Under the pieces are notes generated by a model. That model was not told the DNA's origin, made no database searches, and saw only the letters and a program-made list of their open reading frames with translations. DNA of 64,000 nucleotides from Flavobacteriales bacterium (GTDB taxonomy: Bacteria; Bacteroidota; Bacteroidia; Flavobacteriales_F; PHOS-HE28), in assembly GCA_023382455.1 (NCBI GenBank), contig JAHDVX010000017.1:1-64000 (forward strand), in the 5' to 3' direction. A program made the position numbers and the translations under genes. Positions 36,110 to 44,216 of this stretch are shown here, piece after piece (the first letter of the stretch is position 1; every line of letters starts with the position of its first letter).

Positions 36110-37642
36110 ATGCGCAAGGCCTTCTGGACCGTTTTCATCTTCCTGATCCTGCTCATCGCCGCCATCGGCTGGTTCCACCGGGGTGCCCTCTGGGCCTACG
36201 TCGTGGTGCTTCCCCTGTTCGCCCTGGGCGTCTACGACACGATCCAGAAGCGCCACATCATCCTGCGCAACTTCCCGTTACTGGGCTACTTCCGCTACGG
36301 CTTCGAATTCATCTCACCGGAGATCCAGCAGTACTTCATCGAGCGCTCCACCGACGGCAGGCCCTTCAGCCGCCAACAGCGGTCCCTGGTGTATCAGCGT
36401 GCCAAGAACGTGATGGACACGGTGCCCTTCGGCACGCAGCTGGACATCAACGCGGCGAACTACGAAGGCATCCGCCACACCATCTATCCGAAGGAAAAGC
36501 CAGCCGAGGCACCCCGGGTGAAGTTCGGCGGCGCGTACTGCAAGAAGCCCTACATGGCCTCGTTGCTGAACGTCTCCGCCATGAGCTTCGGCGCGCTGAG
36601 CGACCGCGCGGTGATGGCGCTGAACCTGGGCGCGAAAAAGGGCGGTTTCTACCACAACACCGGCGAGGGCGGGCTGAGCGACCACCACCTGAAGTACGGC
36701 GGCGACCTGGTGTGGCAGATCGGCACCGGTTATTTCGGTTGCCGCACCAAGGAAGGCAACTTCGACGCGAAGCTGTTCCAGGAAAAGGTGGCCGCGCACC
36801 CGCAGGTGAAGATGATCGAGCTGAAGATCTCGCAAGGCGCGAAGCCCGGCCACGGCGGCGTGTTGCCTGCGGTGAAGAACACGCCGGAGATCGCGCGCAT
36901 CCGGCATTTGGAGCCGCACACCACCGTGATCTCCCCGCCGGGACATACCGCCTTCCACGACGCGAAAAGCCTGCTCGAGTTCATCGGCAAGCTGCGTGAC
37001 CTGAGCGGCGGGCTACCCGTGGGGTTCAAGCTCTGCATCGGCCGCACGGAGGAGTTCACCGAGATCTGCGAGCAGATGGTGAAGACCGGCATGCGGCCGG
37101 ACTTCATCACGGTGGACGGCGCCGAGGGCGGAACCGGCGCATCGCCGTTGGAGTTCACGGATTCCGTGGGCATGCCCATCGAGCCGGCGCTGATGTTCGT
37201 GCGGCGCACGCTGGAACGCTACGGCCTGCACGGCGAGATCAAGGTGATCGCCAGCGGAAAGGTGCTCACCGCCGCCAGCCTGATGAAGATGCTTGCGCTC
37301 GGCGCCGATACGTGCAACAGCGCCCGCGGCTTCCTCTTTTCCCTGGGCTGCATCCAAGCCCTGCGCTGCAACACCAACAAATGCCCCACGGGCATCACCA
37401 CCCACGACCGCAGCCTGGTGCGCGGCCTGGTGGTGAGCGACAAGTGCGAGCGCGTGTACAACTTCCACAAGAACACGCTGCATACCTTCATGGAGCTGCT
37501 GGCCGCCTGCGGGCTGGACAAGGTGGAGGACATCCGCATGAGCGACTTCATGCGCGGCGACGAGTTCGTGCAACTGGCCAACCGCTACTTCCCCGACGGG
37601 CTGGGCGCGGTGATGAACGTCTCTCCCGGTGCTTCGGCGTAG
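36110..37642 (+). CDS. FMN-binding glutamate synthase-like membrane protein
   Basis: A 510-residue protein from ATG 36110. Residues about 5-45 form two membrane segments (FWTVFIFLILLIAAIGW, LWAYVVVLPLFALGVY). The rest is the FMN (beta/alpha)8 domain of the GltB large subunit: VSAMSFGALSDRAV, NTGEGGLSDHHL, ISQGAKPGHGGVLP, FITVDGAEGGTGASP, and the Cys cluster CIQALRCNTNKCPTGITTH, which fits a 3Fe-4S site. It lacks the glutaminase domain, so it belongs to the stand-alone group whose electron donor and substrate are unsettled. Confidence 0.9.
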   Translation: MRKAFWTVFIFLILLIAAIGWFHRGALWAYVVVLPLFALGVYDTIQKRHIILRNFPLLGYFRYGFEFISPEIQQYFIERSTDGRPFSRQQRSLVYQRAKNVMDTVPFGTQLDINAANYEGIRHTIYPKEKPAEAPRVKFGGAYCKKPYMASLLNVSAMSFGALSDRAVMALNLGAKKGGFYHNTGEGGLSDHHLKYGGDLVWQIGTGYFGCRTKEGNFDAKLFQEKVAAHPQVKMIELKISQGAKPGHGGVLPAVKNTPEIARIRHLEPHTTVISPPGHTAFHDAKSLLEFIGKLRDLSGGLPVGFKLCIGRTEEFTEICEQMVKTGMRPDFITVDGAEGGTGASPLEFTDSVGMPIEPALMFVRRTLERYGLHGEIKVIASGKVLTAASLMKMLALGADTCNSARGFLFSLGCIQALRCNTNKCPTGITTHDRSLVRGLVVSDKCERVYNFHKNTLHTFMELLAACGLDKVEDIRMSDFMRGDEFVQLANRYFPDGLGAVMNVSPGASA

Positions 37643-37653
37643 GTTCGGGCGCA

Positions 37654-38142
37654 ATGGAAGGCGCTGCACCGTTCCTGGCGATGGTCCTCGCCCGGCTGCA
37701 ACAGCTGGGCCTTGACATGGCGGAGCTGCAAGCCGACCACCTCTGCTACCGCGTGGGATCCGCGGTGTGTTACCAGGAGATGCAGTCGGAGCTTGCCGGC
37801 CTGGGCGTACTGCTCGGCAAAAGCATCGTCGGTGGAAGGCCGATCGCCACCTACCGTTTGCACGAACCCGTACGGGTCCAAGGCCAGGTGGTGGATGTGG
37901 TGGAGCTGCCCGCGCCCAAGCCCGGAAGCCCCTATCCCGAGGGGTTCGAGCATGCCGAGTTCGTCGTTGCCGGGGAACTGGAGGATCTCCTGCGCACGCA
38001 CCCCGGCCTGGACTGGGATACGGGCGGGCTGCACAAGGCGCACAATCCGGAGCTGCGGCTGCGCTTGGGTGCCGCAAGCGCGAAGTTCCACCGCACCGCG
38101 CTCGCCGAGCTGATCGCCGCGGAAAAGCGGGATCAAGCGTAG
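37654..38142 (+). CDS. VOC-fold protein of the YecM type
   Basis: A 162-residue protein starting at ATG 37654, 11 bases after the previous stop. ADHLCYRVGSAVCYQEMQSEL, then VVELPAPKPGSPYPEGFEHAEFVV, and HKAHNPELRLRL match the YecM branch of the VOC superfamily, a putative metal-binding fold of unknown function. Its 3' end overlaps the convergent FAD oxidoreductase gene by 10 bases. Confidence 0.82.
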   Translation: MEGAAPFLAMVLARLQQLGLDMAELQADHLCYRVGSAVCYQEMQSELAGLGVLLGKSIVGGRPIATYRLHEPVRVQGQVVDVVELPAPKPGSPYPEGFEHAEFVVAGELEDLLRTHPGLDWDTGGLHKAHNPELRLRLGAASAKFHRTALAELIAAEKRDQA

Positions 38143-39155
38143 CGGGCCGCGTCCACCGCCGGATCCAGCGGCTTGCCGTCCAGCAGGTGATCCAGCAGGT
38201 GCTTGGCGCACCACGGGGCCTGCATCACGCCGCGGGCACCCAATCCGTTCATCACGGCGGTGGACGGCCCCGTCTTGCCCAGGATCGGTTTGCGGTCACG
38301 CGCGGCGGGGCGCACCCCAGCATGGTGCTCCACCACTTCCACCGGCGCATCCAGCATCTCCGAAAGGCGGTCCAACATCCAATCACGGGCCTGGGCCGTG
38401 GGGCCTTCCCATACGTCCGTCCATTTGAAGGTGGAACCCACGCGGAAAAGGTCATTGCCCACCGCAAGCAGGCCCGTGCCGCCATGTACGATCCGGCTGA
38501 GCTTCAACCCCGGGATCCGTACGGTGAGCGATTCGCCCTTCACCGGCACCAGGCCGGGGTGATCGGAGAACGGCCCGGTGCAGCGCACCAGCCAACGGCC
38601 CTGGATCCCCGCGACCGATGCCCCATGCAGCCCCGCCTGCACCTCGTCCTCCGCGACCACGCACTCGGTGATCGCTTCCTCGCGCAGCAATTCCTCCCGC
38701 TGCGCATCGAGCAGGCGCGGGAGGTCCAACCATCCGGCATCAGTGACGGTGCCGTGGCCGTACGGCGCGCGGAAGGGGCCGTGATCGATCTCCGGTTCTG
38801 GCCGGCGGGCCAGGAAGGCGGCCATGCCGGGCCTGGCCATGGCCTGCTTCCATTGGTCCGCCTGCTTGGCGTCCGCAAAAAGCTGCACCAGCACGTCATC
38901 GTGCCAGCAGGAAAGGCCCGTCCGCCGGTCCCATGCGGTGAAGAACGACCGTGCGGAAGGCATCAGGAATTCCGCACCCCAGCAGAGGCTGCCGCGCCGC
39001 AGCACCACGGGGTTCACCGCGCCACCGGCGGCCAGGGTGGCGCTGCCCGGCTGCTTCCGGTCGAACAAATGCACGGAAAGCCCGCGTTGCCGGGCGCTTT
39101 CCGCCAGCACGGCCCCGGCGATGCCGCGGCCCAGGATGAGCAGGTCGTAGCGCAC
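38133..39155 (-). CDS. FAD-dependent oxidoreductase (DAO family)
   Basis: A 340-residue flavoprotein. The N-terminal dinucleotide motif is LLILGRGIAGAVLAESARQRGLSVHLFDR (Gly 9-x-Gly 11-x-x-Gly 14). GSATLAAGGAVNPVV and a C-terminal GVRPAARDRKPILG...VMNGLGARGVMQAPWCAKHLLDHLL match the D-amino-acid-oxidase fold, as in ThiO, SoxA and the MnmC C-domain. GVRPAxxDRxPxxG is close to MnmC, but no methyltransferase domain is attached. The substrate is not predictable. Confidence 0.87.
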   Translation of the reverse strand: MRYDLLILGRGIAGAVLAESARQRGLSVHLFDRKQPGSATLAAGGAVNPVVLRRGSLCWGAEFLMPSARSFFTAWDRRTGLSCWHDDVLVQLFADAKQADQWKQAMARPGMAAFLARRPEPEIDHGPFRAPYGHGTVTDAGWLDLPRLLDAQREELLREEAITECVVAEDEVQAGLHGASVAGIQGRWLVRCTGPFSDHPGLVPVKGESLTVRIPGLKLSRIVHGGTGLLAVGNDLFRVGSTFKWTDVWEGPTAQARDWMLDRLSEMLDAPVEVVEHHAGVRPAARDRKPILGKTGPSTAVMNGLGARGVMQAPWCAKHLLDHLLDGKPLDPAVDAARYA

Positions 39156-39199
39156 CGCGCAAAGGTGGCGAAAAGCCTTGCGGCGCTTCCTGTCCGCGG

Positions 39200-39559
39200 T
39201 CAGGCGGCCAACAGGCGTTCCATGCGCTGGAACAGGTCGTCGGTATCGAACGGCTTCTGCAGCAGGTCATTTGCACCCGCACCGGACACGGTGGTGCGCA
39301 AATGGGGCAGTTCATACGCCGTGATGATGATCACCGGGATACCGATGCCCCTGGACCGGAGCTCCTCCACCAAGGAGAGGCCGTCCACGTGGGGCAGACC
39401 CAAGTCGATGACCAGCAGATCGGCGGGTTCATCCTGCAGCATGCGCTCCAATTCGCGGCCATCGTTCAGCGTGGTGACGCGCCATTGCGCATCCATGGCC
39501 CGGTGCGCAATGGCCCTGCGCACCCAGGCATCGTCTTCCACGATCATTACATGGCGCAT
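39200..39559 (-). CDS. Single-domain response regulator
   Basis: A 119-residue CheY-like receiver without output domain: acidic pair E8-D9-D10, phospho-acceptor D52 in LLVIDLGLP, Thr 80 (VIIIT) and Lys 102 (LLQKPF). It should relay phosphate or act through a partner protein. No kinase gene is adjacent; the next histidine kinase gene is at 44217-46004. Confidence 0.9.
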   Translation of the reverse strand: MRHVMIVEDDAWVRRAIAHRAMDAQWRVTTLNDGRELERMLQDEPADLLVIDLGLPHVDGLSLVEELRSRGIGIPVIIITAYELPHLRTTVSGAGANDLLQKPFDTDDLFQRMERLLAA

Positions 39560-39615
39560 GTCCGGGGTGGTTTCCACGTTCCTACGCACACCGGATCGGT
39601 GTGGTTTCAACGCCC

Positions 39616-40968
39616 CTACAAACTGCCGGTGACGAGCTTGACGATGTCGTGGCCGTTCACCGCCAGGATCACCGTCAGCAGGAAGGCCATGCCCATCATC
39701 TGCGCATACTCCAACACCTTCTGCGGCGCGGGTTTGCGCGCTACGGCCTCGTAGAGCAGGAACACCACATGGCCGCCGTCCAGGGCGGGGATCGGCAGGA
39801 TGTTCAGCACCGCGAGCGCCAAGGACAGGAAGGCGGTCATCTCCCAGAACCGCGACCACACCCATTGCGGGCCATAGGCCTTGCTCATGGCGATCAACCC
39901 GCCCATCTGCTTCATGCCTGCCGTGCTGCCCAGCAACTTGAATGAGGAGACGTTGTCCTTCAGCCGCTGCCAACCGTATTGGATGCCGGCCGGGATGCTG
40001 GACAACAGACTGAACTTCTCCGTGGCGAAGGTGAAGTACTCGGACGGCGAGCGCGGCTGCAGGCCCACGATCCCGGCGGCGTCCACATCCACCGGAACGC
40101 GCACCTCGTGCCCGCTTCGCAGCAGGGTCACTTCCACGCGCTGCCCCTTGCGGTCCTTCACCGCCTCCACAAAATCATCGAAATACCGCGTGGGTTCTCC
40201 GTTCACGGCGATGATGCGGTCCCCGCTGCGGAACCCGCCCGACTTGGCCGCGTTGTTGCCGGCGATCACCGAATCCACGTAGAACGGGAACCGGGGGGTG
40301 AAGAGCACCTTCTCGTTGGCCTCCAGGATGCGCTCCTGGATGTCACGGCTCAGCTCGATCTGCTTTTTCTCCGGCGCGCCCAGCTCATTGTCCCGCTCCA
40401 CGGTCACATGCCGCGCACCGTCGATCAGGATGGCCAGCGACACATCTCCCAGGGTCTTCGGCTCGCGGCCCTCCACGTCCAGGATGCGGTCGCCGTCGCG
40501 GAACCCCTCGGCCATCATCAACGCACTGGGCGACACGCCGTAGGTGAGGTTGCGCACGGGCAGGTACTCCCGGCCCCACACAAAGAGCACCATGGAGTAG
40601 ATGGCGAAGGCCAACAGCACGTTCACTGTTACGCCCCCCACCATCACGATCAGGCGCTGCCACACCGGCTTGGCCCGGAACTCCCACGGCTCGGGCGGCC
40701 GTTTCATGCGTTCCTTCTGCTCGGCGTCCATGCTCTCGTCCACCATGCCGGCGATCTTCACATAGCCCCCGAAGGGCAGTGCGCCGATGCCGTACACGGT
40801 ATCACCGATCTTCTTCTTCAGCAAGGCGTACGGCCAATCGAAAAAGAGAAAGAACTTCTCCACCCGCATGCCGAAAAGCTTGGCGGGCAGGAAGTGGCCG
40901 AACTCATGCAGGGCCACCAGGATGGACAGGCCCAGGATAAGCTGGCCGGCGTAGATCAGGACCTCCAT
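39616..40968 (-). CDS. rseP: RIP metalloprotease RseP (site-2 protease)
   Basis: A 450-residue inner-membrane zinc protease. HEFGH (residues 21-25) in the first membrane segment supplies the Zn ligands. FGGYVKIAGMVDES follows. The middle holds PDZ domains (FRDGDRILDVEGREPKTLGD and FRSGDRIIAVNGEPTRYFDDFVE). NILPIPALDGGHVVFLLYEA near the end gives the LDG Asp ligand. It cuts anti-sigma factors and signal-peptide remnants within the membrane. Its start overlaps the end of dxr by 13 bases; a dxr-rseP pair is common in Bacteroidota. Confidence 0.95.
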   Translation of the reverse strand: MEVLIYAGQLILGLSILVALHEFGHFLPAKLFGMRVEKFFLFFDWPYALLKKKIGDTVYGIGALPFGGYVKIAGMVDESMDAEQKERMKRPPEPWEFRAKPVWQRLIVMVGGVTVNVLLAFAIYSMVLFVWGREYLPVRNLTYGVSPSALMMAEGFRDGDRILDVEGREPKTLGDVSLAILIDGARHVTVERDNELGAPEKKQIELSRDIQERILEANEKVLFTPRFPFYVDSVIAGNNAAKSGGFRSGDRIIAVNGEPTRYFDDFVEAVKDRKGQRVEVTLLRSGHEVRVPVDVDAAGIVGLQPRSPSEYFTFATEKFSLLSSIPAGIQYGWQRLKDNVSSFKLLGSTAGMKQMGGLIAMSKAYGPQWVWSRFWEMTAFLSLALAVLNILPIPALDGGHVVFLLYEAVARKPAPQKVLEYAQMMGMAFLLTVILAVNGHDIVKLVTGSL

Positions 40969-42143
40969 GCGGGGGACTTCAGGGATTCGTGGGCTGCTTG
41001 CCTGGTTTCGGAATCGGTGGCCTGCAGGGCTTCCAGGTCCGGTGAAGGTACAAAGTTCGCCTTTGCAAGCCGATCGGCGATAAGGTCACTCATCTCCAGG
41101 AACCCGATGCGCTCCTGCAGGAAGGCCTCCACGGCCACCTCGTTGGCTGCATTGAGCACACAGGGTGCATTGCCCCCGCGCCGCATGGCCTCCAGGGCCA
41201 AGACCAGGTTGGGGAAGGCTTCCAGGTCGGGCGGCTCGAAGGTGAGGCTCGGGTATCGCGCGAAATCGAAGCGGGGCCAGTCGGTGGCCAGGCGATGCGG
41301 GAAGGCCAGTGCATACAGGATGGGCAGCTTCATGTCCGGCAGGCCCATCTGGGCCTTCATGCTCCCGTCGCGGAACTGCACCAGGCTGTGGATGATGCTC
41401 TGCGCATGCACGATGATCTCCACTTGTTCAGGCTTCAGGCCGAAGAGCCATTTGGCCTCGATCGCCTCCAGGCCCTTGTTCATCAGGCTGGCGCTGTCGA
41501 TGGTGATCTTGGCGCCCATGGACCAGTTGGGGTGCTTCAGCGCCTGGGCCCTGGTCACCCCTGATAGCTGCTGCCGCGACCAACCACGGAAGGGCCCGCC
41601 GCTGGCCGTGAGGGTGATCTTCTCGATCGGGTTATCCCACTCCCCGGCCATGCACTGGAAAATGGCGGAATGCTCGCTGTCCACCGGATAGATGTTCACG
41701 CCCTTCTCCCGCGCCCGCCGAGTCACCAGTTCACCGGCCACCACCAAGGTCTCCTTGTTCGCCAGTGCGATGGGCTTGCCCGCGTCGATGGCCGCCAGCG
41801 TGGGACGCAGGCCCGCATAGCCCACCATGGCGGTGAGCACCAGGTCGATGTCCTCCATGCACACGGCCTGCTCAATGGCCTCCAGGCCGGCATACACCTT
41901 CACGCCCAACGGAAAGAGCGCATCGCGCACCTCGGCGTGCCGGGCCCGGTCGGCGATCACCACGGCGTTCGGCCTGAACTCCCGGGCCTGCTGCACCAAC
42001 AGGTCGGCATTGCTCCCGGCGGTAAGCAGCTCAACCTGAAAATGCCCGGGCTGGTCACGTACCACATCCAGGGCCTGGGTTCCGATGGAACCCGTGCTGC
42101 CGAGTATGGCCAACCGTTTCGCCGTTGTTTCCGTGTTCCTCAT
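40956..42143 (-). CDS. dxr: 1-deoxy-D-xylulose 5-phosphate reductoisomerase
   Basis: A 395-residue enzyme of the MEP isoprenoid pathway converting DXP to MEP with NADPH. LAILGSTGSIGTQALDVVRD is the NADPH motif, ALANKETLVVAGELV and PVDSEHSAIFQC bind metal and substrate, and KITLTASGGPFRG, HPNWSMGAKITIDSASLMNKGLEAIEAKWLFG is the diagnostic core. Complete. First gene of a minus-strand unit with rseP. Confidence 0.97.
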   Translation of the reverse strand: MRNTETTAKRLAILGSTGSIGTQALDVVRDQPGHFQVELLTAGSNADLLVQQAREFRPNAVVIADRARHAEVRDALFPLGVKVYAGLEAIEQAVCMEDIDLVLTAMVGYAGLRPTLAAIDAGKPIALANKETLVVAGELVTRRAREKGVNIYPVDSEHSAIFQCMAGEWDNPIEKITLTASGGPFRGWSRQQLSGVTRAQALKHPNWSMGAKITIDSASLMNKGLEAIEAKWLFGLKPEQVEIIVHAQSIIHSLVQFRDGSMKAQMGLPDMKLPILYALAFPHRLATDWPRFDFARYPSLTFEPPDLEAFPNLVLALEAMRRGGNAPCVLNAANEVAVEAFLQERIGFLEMSDLIADRLAKANFVPSPDLEALQATDSETRQAAHESLKSPAWRS

Positions 42144-42282
42144 ACTGCCCTGGTCAAGGGCCGCAAAGTTCGCTCACCGCCGCCGTAATGGATGCCCGGC
42201 CCCCAAGGGATGCATCGGGGCAACCCCACCCCCACCGGTCAACGTAGGAACGGCGACTATTTTCCCCGCCCAATACCGCGCC

Positions 42283-43176
42283 ATGCGATCGTTCATTTCC
42301 CGGTATCCGGTGCTCACGTTCGTCCTGCTCACCTTGGCCTACCAGTTTTTCGTGGTGGGCGTGGTGTGGTGGCGCCTGCCCGAGGGTGGGCACATGCACG
42401 GCGACCCGGCGGCGCACATGGTGTTCCGGTTCCGGGTGTTCGGCCCGTTGCTGTTCTCCGTGCTGCTCACGTACTACTTGGAGGGCGGGGCAGGGCTGAG
42501 GCACCTGTTCGGGAGTTTCGCCCACTGGCGGGTGCCGGCCCCATGGTACGCCTTGGCCTTCTCGTGGAAATTCCTGTTCACCTGGGCGGGCACCGGCATG
42601 CTGGCCTTGCTGGGCATCCGCATGTGGCCGGGCTTTTTCGTGGACGGCGTGATGGAGGGTGAACCCAACGTGTTCCTGTCCCTGTTGCACAACATGCCCT
42701 TCATCGTGGGGATTGCCTTCGTGGAGGAAACGGCGTGGATGAAATACGGCGTGACCCGCCTCCAGCGGCGCTTCCATGCGTTGCCCGCCTGCCTGATGGT
42801 GGGGATGGCCTGGGGCCTGTGGTACCTGCCCATGTTGCTGGTGGGCGAAGGTGTGCCCGACGGGTACCCGTGGCCTGTCTTCCTGGCGAGCATGGTGGCC
42901 CTCACCATCCTGCTCGGCTGGGCGTACAACATGACGCACAGCGGGCTGGTGCTGCTGATCATGCAGATCGTCAGCAACTGCGCCTTCTTCCTGCTGCCCG
43001 TGCTGCCCGGCTACTGGGACATGGACAGCACCTACGTGACGGCCTTCGTGTGGGCCAACGTCACCAGTGCGGCGCTACTGACGCTGATCTTCGGCTGGCG
43101 CGAGCTGGGCCGCCGCAAGCGGGCCATGTGGCAGGTGGAAGCGGAACCGGCCAAGGAGGTGGTGCCGGCTGCTTGA
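42283..43176 (+). CDS. CPBP-family intramembrane glutamic endopeptidase-like protein
   Basis: A 297-residue polytopic membrane protein from ATG 42283. The catalytic-type motif EETAWMKYG (E148-E149) is followed by GMAWGLWYLPMLL and NMTHSGLVLLIMQIVSN, the order of motifs in CAAX prenyl protease-related (ABI/CPBP) proteins. Motif 1 in classical members is EExxxR; here Gly or Thr-Arg replaces the Arg position, so activity is uncertain. No bacteriocin genes are near. The last 15 residues are hydrophilic. Confidence 0.85.
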   Translation: MRSFISRYPVLTFVLLTLAYQFFVVGVVWWRLPEGGHMHGDPAAHMVFRFRVFGPLLFSVLLTYYLEGGAGLRHLFGSFAHWRVPAPWYALAFSWKFLFTWAGTGMLALLGIRMWPGFFVDGVMEGEPNVFLSLLHNMPFIVGIAFVEETAWMKYGVTRLQRRFHALPACLMVGMAWGLWYLPMLLVGEGVPDGYPWPVFLASMVALTILLGWAYNMTHSGLVLLIMQIVSNCAFFLLPVLPGYWDMDSTYVTAFVWANVTSAALLTLIFGWRELGRRKRAMWQVEAEPAKEVVPAA

Positions 43177-43194
43177 TCGGTGCCTCGCACCGGG

Positions 43195-44154
43195 TCAAGT
43201 CCGCTTGGCCGCCGCACGCCTTAACCGGTCGTTGATGGCAGCACCCAGGCCCTGGTTGGGGAAGACCTCCGCCAGGATCACTTCTGCCTCACCCGCGTCC
43301 AGCCGGCGCATCGCCGCGAACAGGTTGCGCGCCGCCTCGGGCAGCTCCCCGCCGGGGGAGAGGACTTCGCCGAATTCCGCGCCATGGCCCGTACGGAACC
43401 CGATGACGCCGATCCGTTTGCCCGCATGTTCCCGCATCAGGGCCGCTACATCCCCGATATGGACCGATTTGCGCGGCGCATAGTGGCTTTCCATGGTGCC
43501 CGGCGCAGCGGGCAGCACCCTTTTCCTTGCCGGGGCCACCTGCCCGATCACGGTCTCCACGGCCTCCACCGGTGTGCCGCCGGGCCGGTATAGCACCCAT
43601 GCATCCTGGTCGGCCTCCCAACCGATGATGGTGCTCTCCACCCCCACCGTGCAAGCACCACCGTCCAGGATGTAGGGCACCTTGCCGCCCAGCTGATCGG
43701 CCACGTGCCGGGCCGTGGTGGGGCTCACATAGCCGAACGGGTTGGCGCTGGGTGCCGCCAGGGGGAACTCCAGCGAACGCAGCAGGGCAAGTGCCACCGG
43801 ATGGGCGGGCATGCGCACCGCCACGGTATCCAGCCCGCTGGTCACCAGGTCCGGTACCCGGCCGCCTTTGGGCATGACCAAGGTGAGCGGGCCCGGCCAA
43901 AAGCGGTCCATCAACACCTCCGCACCCGGGGGGAGCGCTGCGGCCACCTCGCCCAACTGCCCCTTTCCGTGGACATGCACGATCAGCGGGTCGAATGCGG
44001 GGCGCTGCTTGGCCTCGAAGATCTTCAGCACGGCCGATCCATCGTATGCATTTGCCGCCAGGCCGTACACGGTTTCAGTGGGGATCGCCACCAGATCGCC
44101 CCGCCGAAGCAGGTCGGCCGCAAGCAGCAGGTCGGTGCCGATCTCCGTTCTCAC
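43195..44154 (-). CDS. L-threonylcarbamoyladenylate synthase (Sua5 type)
   Basis: A 319-residue protein making threonylcarbamoyl-AMP for the universal t6A37 modification of ANN-decoding tRNAs. The YrdC domain (about residues 8-190) has GDLVAIPTETVYGLAANA, KQRPAFDPLIVHV, FWPGPLTLV and AAPSANPFGYVSPTTARHVADQL. A linker and C-terminal Sua5 domain follow (PAAPGTMESHYAPRK ... ERNLFAAMRRLD-like). The two-domain form distinguishes it from TsaC. It follows the histidine kinase gene on the same strand with a 62-base gap. Confidence 0.94.
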   Translation of the reverse strand: MRTEIGTDLLLAADLLRRGDLVAIPTETVYGLAANAYDGSAVLKIFEAKQRPAFDPLIVHVHGKGQLGEVAAALPPGAEVLMDRFWPGPLTLVMPKGGRVPDLVTSGLDTVAVRMPAHPVALALLRSLEFPLAAPSANPFGYVSPTTARHVADQLGGKVPYILDGGACTVGVESTIIGWEADQDAWVLYRPGGTPVEAVETVIGQVAPARKRVLPAAPGTMESHYAPRKSVHIGDVAALMREHAGKRIGVIGFRTGHGAEFGEVLSPGGELPEAARNLFAAMRRLDAGEAEVILAEVFPNQGLGAAINDRLRRAAAKRT

Positions 44155-44216
44155 CGCACAAAGGTCCGTACTGTCCGCGAATGCCGCTGGGCATCCCGCC
44201 TCAATCTCACGGTGGA

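Noticed and set aside
42283-43176. CPBP protein as a bacteriocin-processing or immunity protein
   Set aside because: No peptide precursor or ABC-peptidase gene is nearby; the family has many other roles.
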